From Bradyrhizobium iriomotense (GTDB lineage: Bacteria; Pseudomonadota; Alphaproteobacteria; Rhizobiales; Xanthobacteraceae): DNA of 64,000 nucleotides. This document shows, piece after piece, positions 1 to 7,068 of this stretch. A program made the position numbers and the translations under genes. The notes below the pieces were generated by a model, which had not been told where the DNA came from, made no database searches, and was given only the letters and a program-made list of their open reading frames with translations. The stretch lies in NCBI RefSeq assembly GCF_018130765.1, contig NZ_JAFCJZ010000006.1, positions 186,001-250,000 on the forward strand, given 5' to 3'. Every line of letters starts with the position of its first letter. Position 1 is the stretch's first letter.

Positions 1-1
1 C

Positions 2-358
2 TACTATTCGGAAATCATCCGGGTCGGATTGCGGGCGGTGAACAGGGGGCAGTTCGAGGCCTGTCAGGCGCTCGCATTGTCCACATTCGATACCTATCGC
101 TCCGTGATCCTGCCGCAGGTGCTTCGCGTCGCCAGCCCGATCATCCTGAGCCAGACCATCATCCTGTTCCAGGACACCTCGCTGGTCTATGTGCTCTCGC
201 TCACCGATCTGCTTGGCGCAGCCTCGAAGCTCGCGCAGCTCAACGGCCGTCTGGTCGAGATGTATCTGGTCATTGCGGTGGTCTACCTCGCGATCAGCTC
301 GGCGGCATCGCAATGCGTGGCGTCGCTCCGCAAGCGGTATGCGATTGTGGGCCGCTAG
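2..358 (+). CDS. Polar amino acid ABC transporter permease, 3' part
   Basis: Inner-membrane permease of a polar amino acid (glutamate/aspartate-type) ABC importer, cut by the left edge of the window. The open frame runs in from base 2 and begins Y-Y-S-E-I-I-R-V-G. This is the end of the conserved cytoplasmic EAA loop that docks on the ATPase, which continues through [10 protein letters not shown]. Two hydrophobic segments follow, ending at TAG 356-358. The ATPase gene follows after 28 bases on the same strand, so the two are almost certainly one operon. The substrate cannot be fixed without the binding protein, which lies outside the window. Confidence 0.9.
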   Translation, partial: YYSEIIRVGLRAVNRGQFEACQALALSTFDTYRSVILPQVLRVASPIILSQTIILFQDTSLVYVLSLTDLLGAASKLAQLNGRLVEMYLVIAVVYLAISSAASQCVASLRKRYAIVGR

Positions 359-386
359 CGCATCATCCTGTTCTTGGGAGAGAAAA

Positions 387-1145
387 ATGCTTCAGCTCGC
401 TGCGGAGAATCAGGCGTCCATCGTCACCGTCGAAAATCTGGTGAAACGGTTCGGCCATTTCACGGCGCTGAACGACGTCAACCTCTCGGTCGCGGCCGGC
501 GAGAAGATCGTGCTGTGCGGTCCCTCGGGCTCCGGCAAGTCGACGCTGATCCGCTGCATCAACCACATCGAGAAGCACGATGCGGGGCGGATCGTCGTCG
601 ATGGTGTCGAGCTGACGAACCGGATGGACGACATCAACGGCGTTCGCCGCGAGGTCGGCATGGTGTTCCAGAGCTTCAACCTGTTTCCGCATCTCTCGGT
701 CGTCGAGAACTGCATGCTGGCGCCGATGAAGGTGCGGGGCCTGTCCCGCGCCGAGGCGCACGAGCGCGCGATCGCTTTGTTGCGCAAGGTGCGCATCCAC
801 GACCAGGCGAACAAATATCCGGGGCAGCTCTCCGGCGGCCAGCAGCAGCGCGTCGCCATCGCGCGGGCGCTGTGCATGCAGCCGAAGATCATGCTGTTCG
901 ACGAGCCGACCTCCGCGCTCGACCCGGAGATGGTCAAGGAAGTGCTCGACACCATGGTGGAGCTCGCGCGGGACGGCATGACCATGGTCTGCGTCACGCA
1001 CGAGATGGGCTTTGCCCGCGAGATCGCGGACCGTGTGGTGTTCATGGATCGTGGCGCGATCGTCGAGGAAGCCGACCCCGAGACCTTCTTCCGTGCGCCG
1101 AAGACGGAGCGGGCGAGGGATTTCCTCGGCCAGATCATCCATTAG
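387..1145 (+). CDS. Polar amino acid ABC transporter ATP-binding protein
   Basis: Cytoplasmic ATPase of the amino acid importer whose permease ends just upstream. It has 252 residues, normal for the GltL/GlnQ family. Walker A is GPSGSGKST at residues 45-53, the signature LSGGQQQR is near residue 152, Walker B is IMLFDEP, and the switch histidine lies in VTHEMGFA. I chose ATG 387 because a GGGAGAG ribosome site sits just upstream; the frame is open further 5' but overlaps the permease. It ends 49 bases before the convergent arsenate reductase gene. Confidence 0.93.
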   Translation: MLQLAAENQASIVTVENLVKRFGHFTALNDVNLSVAAGEKIVLCGPSGSGKSTLIRCINHIEKHDAGRIVVDGVELTNRMDDINGVRREVGMVFQSFNLFPHLSVVENCMLAPMKVRGLSRAEAHERAIALLRKVRIHDQANKYPGQLSGGQQQRVAIARALCMQPKIMLFDEPTSALDPEMVKEVLDTMVELARDGMTMVCVTHEMGFAREIADRVVFMDRGAIVEEADPETFFRAPKTERARDFLGQIIH

Positions 1146-1154
1146 AGATGGCTT

Positions 1155-1173
1155 GGAGCGCACATGACGCTCC
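1155..1173. terminator. Possible hairpin between convergent genes
   Basis: A perfect 6-bp inverted repeat, GGAGCG / CGCTCC with a 7-base loop, lies in the 48-bp gap between the ABC ATPase stop and the convergent arsC stop. There is no T-run on either side. It may act as a weak bidirectional transcription stop, but position is the only support. Confidence 0.25.
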
Positions 1174-1193
1174 GGGGCAGGGGCGAGGTGAGC

Positions 1194-1595
1194 CTACCTG
1201 GCCTCGACCACCTCGCCATCCTCTTTCACGAACCGGCCGACGGGATTGTCCAGGAGATCGACGACGGCCTCCGAGGGCCGGCACAGTCGCGTGCCCTTCG
1301 CCGTCACCACGATCGGACGGTTGATGAGAATGGGATGCGTCATCATGAAATCGAGCAGCTCGTCGTCCGTCCATTTGGGGTCGGCGAGGCCGAGCTCCTT
1401 GTAGGGCGTTCCCTTCTCGCGCAGCAGCGCGCGAACGGGAATTCCCATGGCCGAGATCAGCTCCTTGAGCCGGTCGCGCGATGGCGGCGTCTTCAGATAT
1501 TCGATGACGTCAGGCTCGACGCCGCTCTGCCGGATCATCGCGAGCGTGTTGCGCGAGGTTCCGCAATCGGGGTTGTGATAGATCGTGATGCTCAT
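1194..1595 (-). CDS. arsC: Arsenate reductase, glutaredoxin-coupled ArsC family
   Basis: Reduces arsenate to arsenite in the cytosol using glutathione and glutaredoxin, supplying the substrate for the efflux pump encoded upstream. The 133-residue product begins MSITIYHNPDCGTS, with the catalytic cysteine at C11 in the thioredoxin-like fold. The family arginine lies in N-R-P-I-V-V near residue 93. It is the last gene of a minus-strand arsR-arsC-acr3-arsC operon, 47 bases after acr3. The frame is open further upstream, but only this start gives the family N-terminus. A second, unrelated arsenate reductase is encoded in the same operon at 2702-3229. Confidence 0.93.
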   Translation of the reverse strand: MSITIYHNPDCGTSRNTLAMIRQSGVEPDVIEYLKTPPSRDRLKELISAMGIPVRALLREKGTPYKELGLADPKWTDDELLDFMMTHPILINRPIVVTAKGTRLCRPSEAVVDLLDNPVGRFVKEDGEVVEAR

Positions 1596-1642
1596 CGAGA
1601 TGTCTCCGCGATTGGGACCGTCATATGCTGCTGCGCCCGGCT

Positions 1643-2698
1643 TTACCGCGGGGCCTCCGCCGGCATCGAGACTTTGTCGGCGCCGGCTTCGTACCAGCCT
1701 CTGGTCGCCTTCACGATGCGGACGACGGACAGCATCACCGGCACCTCGACAAGAACGCCGACGACGGTCGCAAGCGCGGCGCCGGAATCGAGGCCGAACA
1801 GGCTGATTGCGGCAGCGACCGCCAGCTCGAAGAAGTTGCTCGCACCGATGAGGGCGGCCGGAGCGGCGACGCACCAGGCCACGCCAAGCCGCCGGCTGAG
1901 CCAGTACGCCAGGCCAGCATTGAAATAGACCTGTACGAGGATCGGTACGGCGAGGATCGCGATAACGCCCGGCTGTCTGACGATCTGCTCTCCCTGAAAG
2001 CCGAACAGCAGGACCAGCGTTGCCAGAAGCGCAACCAGCGAAAGAGGCTGCAGCATCCGCAAACTGCGGTCGAAGGCACCGCCGCCCTTTTGCAGCAGCA
2101 TCTTGCGCCACGCTTGCGCGACGATCACCGGCACCACGATGTACAGCAGAACCGAAAGCAGCAGCGTGCCCCAGGGAACGCTGATGGAGGCGACCCCGAG
2201 CAGCAGCCCGACGAGCGGCGCAAACAGGAAAACCATGATCACGTCATTCAGCGCGACCTGGCTCAGAGTATAGTGAGGCTCTCCCTCGCACAGGTTGGAC
2301 CACACGAACACCATCGCAGTGCAGGGCGCAGCGGCCAGCAGGATCAGGCCGGCGATGTAGGACGAAATCTGACCTGCCGGCAGCATCGGTGCGAAGAGAT
2401 GGCCGATGAAGAACGAGCCCAGGAGCGCCATCGAGAACGGCTTGACTGCCCAGTTGATGAAAAGGGTGACGCCAACGCCGCGCCAATGCTCGCGGACCTG
2501 GCCCAGCGAGCCGAAGTCAATCTTCAGCAGCATCGGCACGATCATGAGCCAGATCAGCACCGCGACAGGCAGGTTGACCTTGGCGACCTCGGCGGCTGCG
2601 ACCGCTCCAAAGAAGCCGGGCATGACATGCCCCAGCGCAACGCCCGCCACGATGCACAGCGCGACCCAGAGAGTGAGGTATCGTTCAAAGAATCCCAT
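1643..2698 (-). CDS. acr3: Arsenite efflux transporter, ACR3 family
   Basis: Inner-membrane arsenite/proton antiporter of the ACR3 type, often labelled ArsB although unrelated to E. coli ArsB. It has 351 residues and about ten hydrophobic helices. The conserved cysteine of the fourth helix is C126 in A-A-A-P-C-T-A-M-V, followed by F-V-W-S-N-L. The start lies 3 bases after the stop of the upstream low-molecular-weight arsC, which indicates translational coupling. It exports the arsenite made by the two flanking arsenate reductases. Confidence 0.94.
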   Translation of the reverse strand: MGFFERYLTLWVALCIVAGVALGHVMPGFFGAVAAAEVAKVNLPVAVLIWLMIVPMLLKIDFGSLGQVREHWRGVGVTLFINWAVKPFSMALLGSFFIGHLFAPMLPAGQISSYIAGLILLAAAPCTAMVFVWSNLCEGEPHYTLSQVALNDVIMVFLFAPLVGLLLGVASISVPWGTLLLSVLLYIVVPVIVAQAWRKMLLQKGGGAFDRSLRMLQPLSLVALLATLVLLFGFQGEQIVRQPGVIAILAVPILVQVYFNAGLAYWLSRRLGVAWCVAAPAALIGASNFFELAVAAAISLFGLDSGAALATVVGVLVEVPVMLSVVRIVKATRGWYEAGADKVSMPAEAPR

Positions 2699-2701
2699 CG
2701 G

Positions 2702-3229
2702 TCAGCCTACGTCGTCCCGGGTAAGTGTGGAGCCGTTGGAGCGGCCGATCTCGCGCAGCCTGGTGCCTAAGGAGAGTTTGTCGATGCTCCGGAGCGGCAG
2801 GCTCACAAAGGTGTCGATCCGGTTCTTGAGATAGCGGAACGCGGTGACGAACGCGGCCTGCTTCTCCAGATCGGTGCCTTCGGCAGAGGCGGGATCCTCG
2901 ATCCCCCAATGTGCGGTCATCGGCTGTCCCGGCCAGATCGGGCAGGCCTCGCCAGCGGCGTTGTCGCAAACGGTGAAGACGAAATCCATCACCGGCGCAT
3001 CGGGAGCGGCGAATTCCAGCCAGCTCTTCGAGCGCATCCCCTCGGCGGGATAATCCATGCTTTCCAGCGTGCGCAGTGCCAGTGGATGCACCGCGCCCTT
3101 CGGCGTGCTGCCGGCGGAGAAGGACCGGAAGCGGCCGGCGCCGTCCTTGCGAAGGATCGATTCGGCGAGAATCGAGCGCGCCGAATTGCCTGTGCACAGG
3201 AACAGGATATTGTACATCTGGTCAGGCAC
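2702..3229 (-). CDS. arsC: Arsenate reductase, low-molecular-weight phosphatase type
   Basis: Second arsenate reductase of the operon, with the LMW tyrosine phosphatase fold. The P-loop is CTGNSAR (C12 to R18 counted from the GTG start). Redox cysteines C88 and C96 lie in F-T-V-C-D-N-A-A-G-E-A-C-P. I chose GTG 3229 because GGAG sits about 7 bases upstream; ATG 3217, four codons inside, has no site at the right distance. From the GTG the gene overlaps the arsR stop by 8 bases. The product has 175 residues, about 35 more than the core family, with an extra C-terminal stretch after the conserved domain. Confidence 0.9.
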   Translation of the reverse strand: MPDQMYNILFLCTGNSARSILAESILRKDGAGRFRSFSAGSTPKGAVHPLALRTLESMDYPAEGMRSKSWLEFAAPDAPVMDFVFTVCDNAAGEACPIWPGQPMTAHWGIEDPASAEGTDLEKQAAFVTAFRYLKNRIDTFVSLPLRSIDKLSLGTRLREIGRSNGSTLTRDDVG

Positions 3230-3584
3230 GGCTTTTCTCCTTTCGCTTTGGCGAGCAGCAGGCCTGGAGGCTGGCGACGACCGGCTCGCAAACCTCCGGC
3301 CGTCCGCCGCAGCAATCGCGCAGCAGGAAAACCGCAACGTCCCGGAATTCGCTGAGGTTGGCGCGGTAGACGATCGAGCGGCTGTGCCGCTCGGAGGAGA
3401 CGAGGCGCGCCCGGCTCAGGATCGACAAATGCGCAGAGAGCGTATTTTGAGGCACTTCCAGCAGCCGGGCGAGGTCGCCGGCCGCAAGGCCGTCGGGCTC
3501 GTGCCGGACCAGCGCCCGGAAGGCCTCCAGGCGGGTGGATTGCGACAGCGCCGCGAGCGCGAGGACAGCTTCTTCTGTTTCCAT
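3222..3584 (-). CDS. arsR: ArsR-family arsenic-responsive repressor
   Basis: Winged-helix metalloregulator heading the minus-strand ars operon, 120 residues. The HTH lies about residues 35-65 (D-L-A-R-L-L-E-V-P-Q-N-T-L-S-A-H-L). The classical ELCVCDL arsenic site is absent. Cysteines instead cluster at the C-terminus, at C91, C92, C99, C109 and C110, a placement reminiscent of the C-terminal arsenite site of the Acidithiobacillus-type ArsR. An inverted repeat overlaps its start codon (3580-3601), suggesting autorepression. It is only distantly similar to the second ArsR at 4120-4437. Confidence 0.9.
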   Translation of the reverse strand: METEEAVLALAALSQSTRLEAFRALVRHEPDGLAAGDLARLLEVPQNTLSAHLSILSRARLVSSERHSRSIVYRANLSEFRDVAVFLLRDCCGGRPEVCEPVVASLQACCSPKRKEKSRA

Positions 3585-3601
3585 ATATCCAGACTTATGG
3601 A
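3580..3601. promoter_or_regulatory. Probable ArsR operator over the arsR start codon
   Basis: Perfect inverted repeat TCCATA / TATGGA with a 10-base spacer. The minus-strand arsR start codon (3584-3582) lies inside the left arm. The 10-base spacer matches that of the repeat in front of the second arsR (4057-4084), which supports a dimeric ArsR site. The 246 bases between arsR and the GDCCVxC gene presumably hold both divergent promoters; I see no clear -35/-10 pair there. Confidence 0.5.
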
Positions 3602-3829
3602 ATTATTGGGGCGGCGTCAATCTGAAATGCATCGGGCGTGTTAGGAGCCGGCGCCACGCATGGAATCTAACTGCCGGAGCGATCCAAGGAATTTTAATTC
3701 GCCCGGGCCAGCGGCGCTCGTTTGACGGCAATGCCTCCGGCGCTGCAACATGCAAAGCACGCTTCCCCATTGGCTTCGGTTGTTCTGACCAATTAATGTG
3801 CCGTGTCCTGCGATCGCGGAAAATCTGTC

Positions 3830-4030
3830 ATGCAAACGCAATCGATTATCACCTGTCCGGTCTGCCAGCATGCGTCGGTCGAAACCATGCCGACTGATGC
3901 CTGCCAGTTCTTCTACGATTGCAAGCGGTGCGGGACCCGGCTGAAGCCCAAGAGCGGCGATTGCTGCGTCTTTTGTTCTTACGGCTCCGTTCCTTGTCCA
4001 CCGGTCCAGCAGCACGGAAAGTGCTGTTGA
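3830..4030 (+). CDS. GDCCVxC-domain small cysteine-rich protein
   Basis: A 66-residue cytoplasmic protein with eleven cysteines. It has two zinc-ribbon-like pairs, C9-x2-C12 and C31-x2-C34, then the family signature G-D-C-C-V-F-C-S-Y-G with C45, C46 and C49, then P-C-P-P. The family is known in databases as GDCCVxC (seleno)proteins, because some members carry selenocysteine in the motif. Here all positions are ordinary Cys codons. The role is unknown. It lies inside the arsenic island, 89 bases before the second arsR, so thiol or metalloid chemistry is a reasonable guess only. GTG 3803 is a possible alternative start. Confidence 0.82.
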   Translation: MQTQSIITCPVCQHASVETMPTDACQFFYDCKRCGTRLKPKSGDCCVFCSYGSVPCPPVQQHGKCC

Positions 4031-4056
4031 AACCGGCCCATGCTCGGAGACACGTT

Positions 4057-4084
4057 CGATATTTCCAATATTCTAGAAATATCG
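4057..4084. promoter_or_regulatory. ArsR operator upstream of the second arsR
   Basis: Perfect 9-bp inverted repeat CGATATTTC / GAAATATCG separated by 10 bases, 36 bp before the second arsR. It is AT-rich in an otherwise GC-rich region. Its right half contains ATTCTAGAAATAT (4070-4082), repeated exactly at 4461-4473 before the flavoprotein gene. Position and symmetry point to autoregulation by ArsR. Confidence 0.65.
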
Positions 4085-4119
4085 TTGACAGGGAGAGGCG
4101 AACGGCGCATGGTGTCGTC

Positions 4120-4437
4120 ATGAAGATCGACGACGCAGCAGCACGCCTGGAGGCCTTGGGCAACCGGACGCGACTTCAGATCTACCGCGCCTTGGTTCGG
4201 GCGGGGCACTCGGGCATGCCCGTGGGGCGCCTGCAGGACAAGCTGAAGATTCCGGCGTCAACGCTGTCGCATCACATCAAGACCCTGGTCTCGGTCGGGC
4301 TGGTCAGTCAGGTCAGGGAATCCACGACCTTGGTCTGCCACGCGAACTTCGATGCAATGCGGGGGCTGGTCGATTTTCTGGCGGCGGAGTGCTGCGCGGA
4401 CGAAGTCGGATGCAAGGGTGCGCAGACGGCGGCGTGA
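4120..4437 (+). CDS. Second ArsR-family transcriptional regulator
   Basis: A 105-residue winged-helix repressor. The HTH core is V-G-R-L-Q-D-K-L-K-I-P-A-S-T-L-S-H-H-I-K at about residues 35-54. Cysteines are C73, C91, C92 and C98. The C91-C92-x5-C98 triad has the spacing I recall for the C-terminal arsenite site of the Acidithiobacillus ferrooxidans ArsR, so arsenite or antimonite sensing is likely. It heads a plus-strand set with the flavoprotein and two MFS genes. Shine-Dalgarno support for ATG 4120 is weak, but the family N-terminus (D-D-A-A-A-R-L-E-A-L-G-N) fits it. Confidence 0.88.
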   Translation: MKIDDAAARLEALGNRTRLQIYRALVRAGHSGMPVGRLQDKLKIPASTLSHHIKTLVSVGLVSQVRESTTLVCHANFDAMRGLVDFLAAECCADEVGCKGAQTAA

Positions 4438-4460
4438 TCGTTTTGCCCAATTATTCGATG

Positions 4461-4473
4461 ATTCTAGAAATAT
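4461..4473. promoter_or_regulatory. Second copy of the ArsR site core
   Basis: The 13-base string ATTCTAGAAATAT is identical to bases 4070-4082 of the operator before the second arsR. It lies 14 bases before the flavoprotein start, just before its GGGAGAA ribosome site. Only this half matches; the left arm reads CGATG instead of CGATATTTC. ArsR bound here would block the downstream genes separately from arsR. Confidence 0.5.
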
Positions 4474-4486
4474 GGGAGAAGTCGGA

Positions 4487-5851
4487 ATGAATGCTAGGAC
4501 GGTCGCCATCATCGGGGCAGGGCCGGTCGGCCTCGCAGCCGCCGCGCATGTGCTCGAACGCGGCATGTCGCCCATCGTGCTCGAGGCCGGCTCCGAGGCG
4601 GGGCACGCGATCCGGCAGTGGCAGCATGTCCAGCTGTTCTCGCCGTGGGAGTACAACGTCGACAAGGCCGCCACGCGCATGCTGGCGCCGACGGGATGGA
4701 ATTCGCCGGATCCTCAGTCCTATCCGACCGGCGGCGAGCTGCTTGACCGATATTTGATGCCGCTCGCGACGCGAACGCCGCTGCGCGAGGTGATCCGGGC
4801 CTCCAGCCGCGTCTCGGCCATCAGCCGCGTCGGCTTCGACAAGGCGAAGACAAAGGGCAGAGAGCAGGCGCCTTTCGAAATCCGCTACCAGAACGGCAAG
4901 GGACCCGAGGTTCTGCGTGCAGATGCCGTGATTGATACCTCAGGCACATGGTTCTCCCCTAATCCGGCCGGCCGCGACGGCTTGCCCGCCATTGGCGAGC
5001 CCGAGTGCGTCAACCACATCGCCTACGGCATGCCGGATGTCCGGGGGGCCGGCCGTTCCAGATATGCCGGCAAGACCGTTGCTGTTTTGGGCGCCGGTCA
5101 TTCCGCGATCGGTACGCTCATTGATCTCGCGCATCTCGCCGACGAAGTGCCGGGTACGCAACCCGTCTGGCTCCTGCGCGGTACCGATCCCGCCAAGGCT
5201 TTTGGCGGTGGCCGGAATGACAAGCTTGCTGCACGCGGCGAGCTTGGCGCCTCCTTCGCCGCGCTTGTGGCCTCCGGGAAGATCAAGGTTGAAACCGAAT
5301 TTGGCGTCACGCATCTCTCGGACTCCGAAGGCCGCCTCAAGATCGCGGCAGGCTCCTCTTGCAGTGGGCGAAGCGTGATCGCTGACGAATTGATCGTATC
5401 GACCGGCTTCCGTCCTGACTTCTCGTTCCTGTCCGAATTGCGCCTGAGGCTTGATCCTGCCATCGAGGCGCCGGTCGCTCTCGCACCGCTGATCGATCCC
5501 AACGAGCATAGCTGCGGCACGGTCCGCCCGCACGGCGCGCGCGAACTCTCGCATGACGAGCCGGGTTTCTACGTGGCGGGCATGAAGTCCTATGGCCGTG
5601 CGCCGACCTTCCTCATGATGACGGGGTATGAGCAGGTCCGCTCGATTGCGGCTGATCTCGCTGGCGACAAGAAAGCCGCGGCAAGGGTGGAGCTTGTGCT
5701 GCCCGAGACCGGCGTCTGCACGCGCGGCGGCGTCGAGACCGGGGCCGCAGCGGGATGCTGCGGCGGACCTCCGAAGGAGGAGTCGTCAGCCTGCTGTGCC
5801 GCCGATGAATCGGCAAAGAAAGCCGGCGCTGCGGGGTGCGGTTGCTCATGA
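4487..5851 (+). CDS. Flavin-dependent oxidoreductase with Cys-rich tail, arsenic cluster
   Basis: A 454-residue FAD/NAD(P)H oxidoreductase of the flavin monooxygenase-like class found in ars clusters (ArsO-like). The FAD site is G-A-G-P-V-G-L-A-A at about residues 10-18. A second Rossmann motif, G-A-G-H-S-A-I-G, at about 202-209 should bind NAD(P)H. The last 45 residues are a separate tail with seven cysteines: C411, C424-C425, C436-C437, C451 and C453. These look like vicinal-thiol ligands for trivalent arsenic. ATG 4487 is preferred over ATG 4472 because GGGAGAA lies 6 bases before it. The stop overlaps the next start (ATGA). The substrate is unknown; oxidation of trivalent inorganic or methyl arsenicals would fit the context. 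Confidence 0.85.
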   Translation: MNARTVAIIGAGPVGLAAAAHVLERGMSPIVLEAGSEAGHAIRQWQHVQLFSPWEYNVDKAATRMLAPTGWNSPDPQSYPTGGELLDRYLMPLATRTPLREVIRASSRVSAISRVGFDKAKTKGREQAPFEIRYQNGKGPEVLRADAVIDTSGTWFSPNPAGRDGLPAIGEPECVNHIAYGMPDVRGAGRSRYAGKTVAVLGAGHSAIGTLIDLAHLADEVPGTQPVWLLRGTDPAKAFGGGRNDKLAARGELGASFAALVASGKIKVETEFGVTHLSDSEGRLKIAAGSSCSGRSVIADELIVSTGFRPDFSFLSELRLRLDPAIEAPVALAPLIDPNEHSCGTVRPHGARELSHDEPGFYVAGMKSYGRAPTFLMMTGYEQVRSIAADLAGDKKAAARVELVLPETGVCTRGGVETGAAAGCCGGPPKEESSACCAADESAKKAGAAGCGCS

Positions 5852-7068
5852 CGCAAGTCCCTGCGGGCCAAGCTCGAGGTCCGCTCGCCATCGTGCTCGC
5901 GCTCGGCACCGCGCAAACGATTGCGTGGGCGTCGAGCTATTATCTTCCCGCCATCCTGGCTGCGCCGATCGCCCGCGATCTCGGTCTTGCGCCGACCTAT
6001 GTGTTCGGCGCGCTCTCGGGCGCGCTCGTCATCTCCGGTCTGCTCGGCCCGCGCGTCGGGCATGCCATCGACACGTTCGGAGGGCGCGGTCTGCTCGCGA
6101 TCTCGAACCTCGTGTTTGTGGCAGGGTTGTTCCTGCTGTCCGTAGCCCATGGCGCGGCAGTGTTGATCGCGGCCTGGGTGCTGCTCGGGATCGGCATGGG
6201 CATGGGCCTCTATGAAGCGGCCTTCGCGACGCTTGCGCGAATCGACGGTGCCAATGCGCGGCGAACCATCACCGGCATCACCCTGATCGCCGGTTTCGCC
6301 AGCACACTCGGCTGGCCGCTCACGACGTGGCTGGAGTCCGAGTATGGCTGGCGCGTGGCCTGCCAGGTGTGGGCGGCGATCCACATCGCGCTCGCGTTGC
6401 CGCTCAATCTCTCGCTGCCGCGCGCCGTTCCATTGGACCAGCAGCCTCGATCCGGCACGGCTGCGAGCCGGCAATCCGGACGCCAGAGCGAGACCTTCGC
6501 GATGGTGCTGCTGGCCTACATGTTTGCGGCGGCAAGCTTCGTCAGTTCGGGAATCTCAGCCATCCTGCCGACCATGCTGGTTGCGTTCGGTGCGACTCCG
6601 GCGCAGGCCTTGCTCGCGGGCGCGTTGGTTGGGCCTGCGCAAGTCGGCGCGCGGCTTCTGGAGGCAGGATGGCTTGCCCGGTTTCATCCGCTGCTCTCGG
6701 CGAGGCTGGCTATGCTGATGAATCCGGTCGGTGTCGTTGCGTTGGTCGCGGGTGGACCCTTGCTCGCGACGACGTTCACGGTGCTGTACGGCGCGGGCAA
6801 CGGCATCATCACCATTGCCCGCGGGACGCTTCCCTTGGCGCTGTTCGGGCCAGCGGGATTCGGCAGGCGCGTCGGCATGATCTCGCTGCCGTCCAGGGTA
6901 ACGGGTGCCGCCGCGCCGCTCGCGCTGGGACTGATGGTGGAGCAGATCGGCAGCAGCGCGCTGTGGATCAGCGCGCTTGTTTCGCTCTCGGCCTTCTTTG
7001 CGCTCTTGCTGTTACGTAACGAGCAGGCAACATCAACACCCCTCCAGGTGGGAGAGCAAAATTCCTAA
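5848..7068 (+). CDS. MFS transporter in the arsenic operon
   Basis: A 406-residue, 12-helix major facilitator protein of the inner membrane. The start ATG 5848 overlaps the flavoprotein stop as ATGA, so the two are translationally coupled. A loop 2-3 motif is visible as G-P-R-V-G-H-A-I-D-T-F-G-G-R-G. It lacks the ArsJ N-terminus, as far as I can judge. A role in exporting arsenite or the flavoprotein product (as for the ArsK type of MFS exporter) is inferred from the operon only. Confidence 0.85.
   Translation: MTQVPAGQARGPLAIVLALGTAQTIAWASSYYLPAILAAPIARDLGLAPTYVFGALSGALVISGLLGPRVGHAIDTFGGRGLLAISNLVFVAGLFLLSVAHGAAVLIAAWVLLGIGMGMGLYEAAFATLARIDGANARRTITGITLIAGFASTLGWPLTTWLESEYGWRVACQVWAAIHIALALPLNLSLPRAVPLDQQPRSGTAASRQSGRQSETFAMVLLAYMFAAASFVSSGISAILPTMLVAFGATPAQALLAGALVGPAQVGARLLEAGWLARFHPLLSARLAMLMNPVGVVALVAGGPLLATTFTVLYGAGNGIITIARGTLPLALFGPAGFGRRVGMISLPSRVTGAAAPLALGLMVEQIGSSALWISALVSLSAFFALLLLRNEQATSTPLQVGEQNS

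Noticed and set aside
1625..2770. 381-residue plus-strand open frame opposite acr3
   Set aside because: It is an antisense shadow. The minus strand encodes a complete ACR3 transporter with the conserved cysteine.
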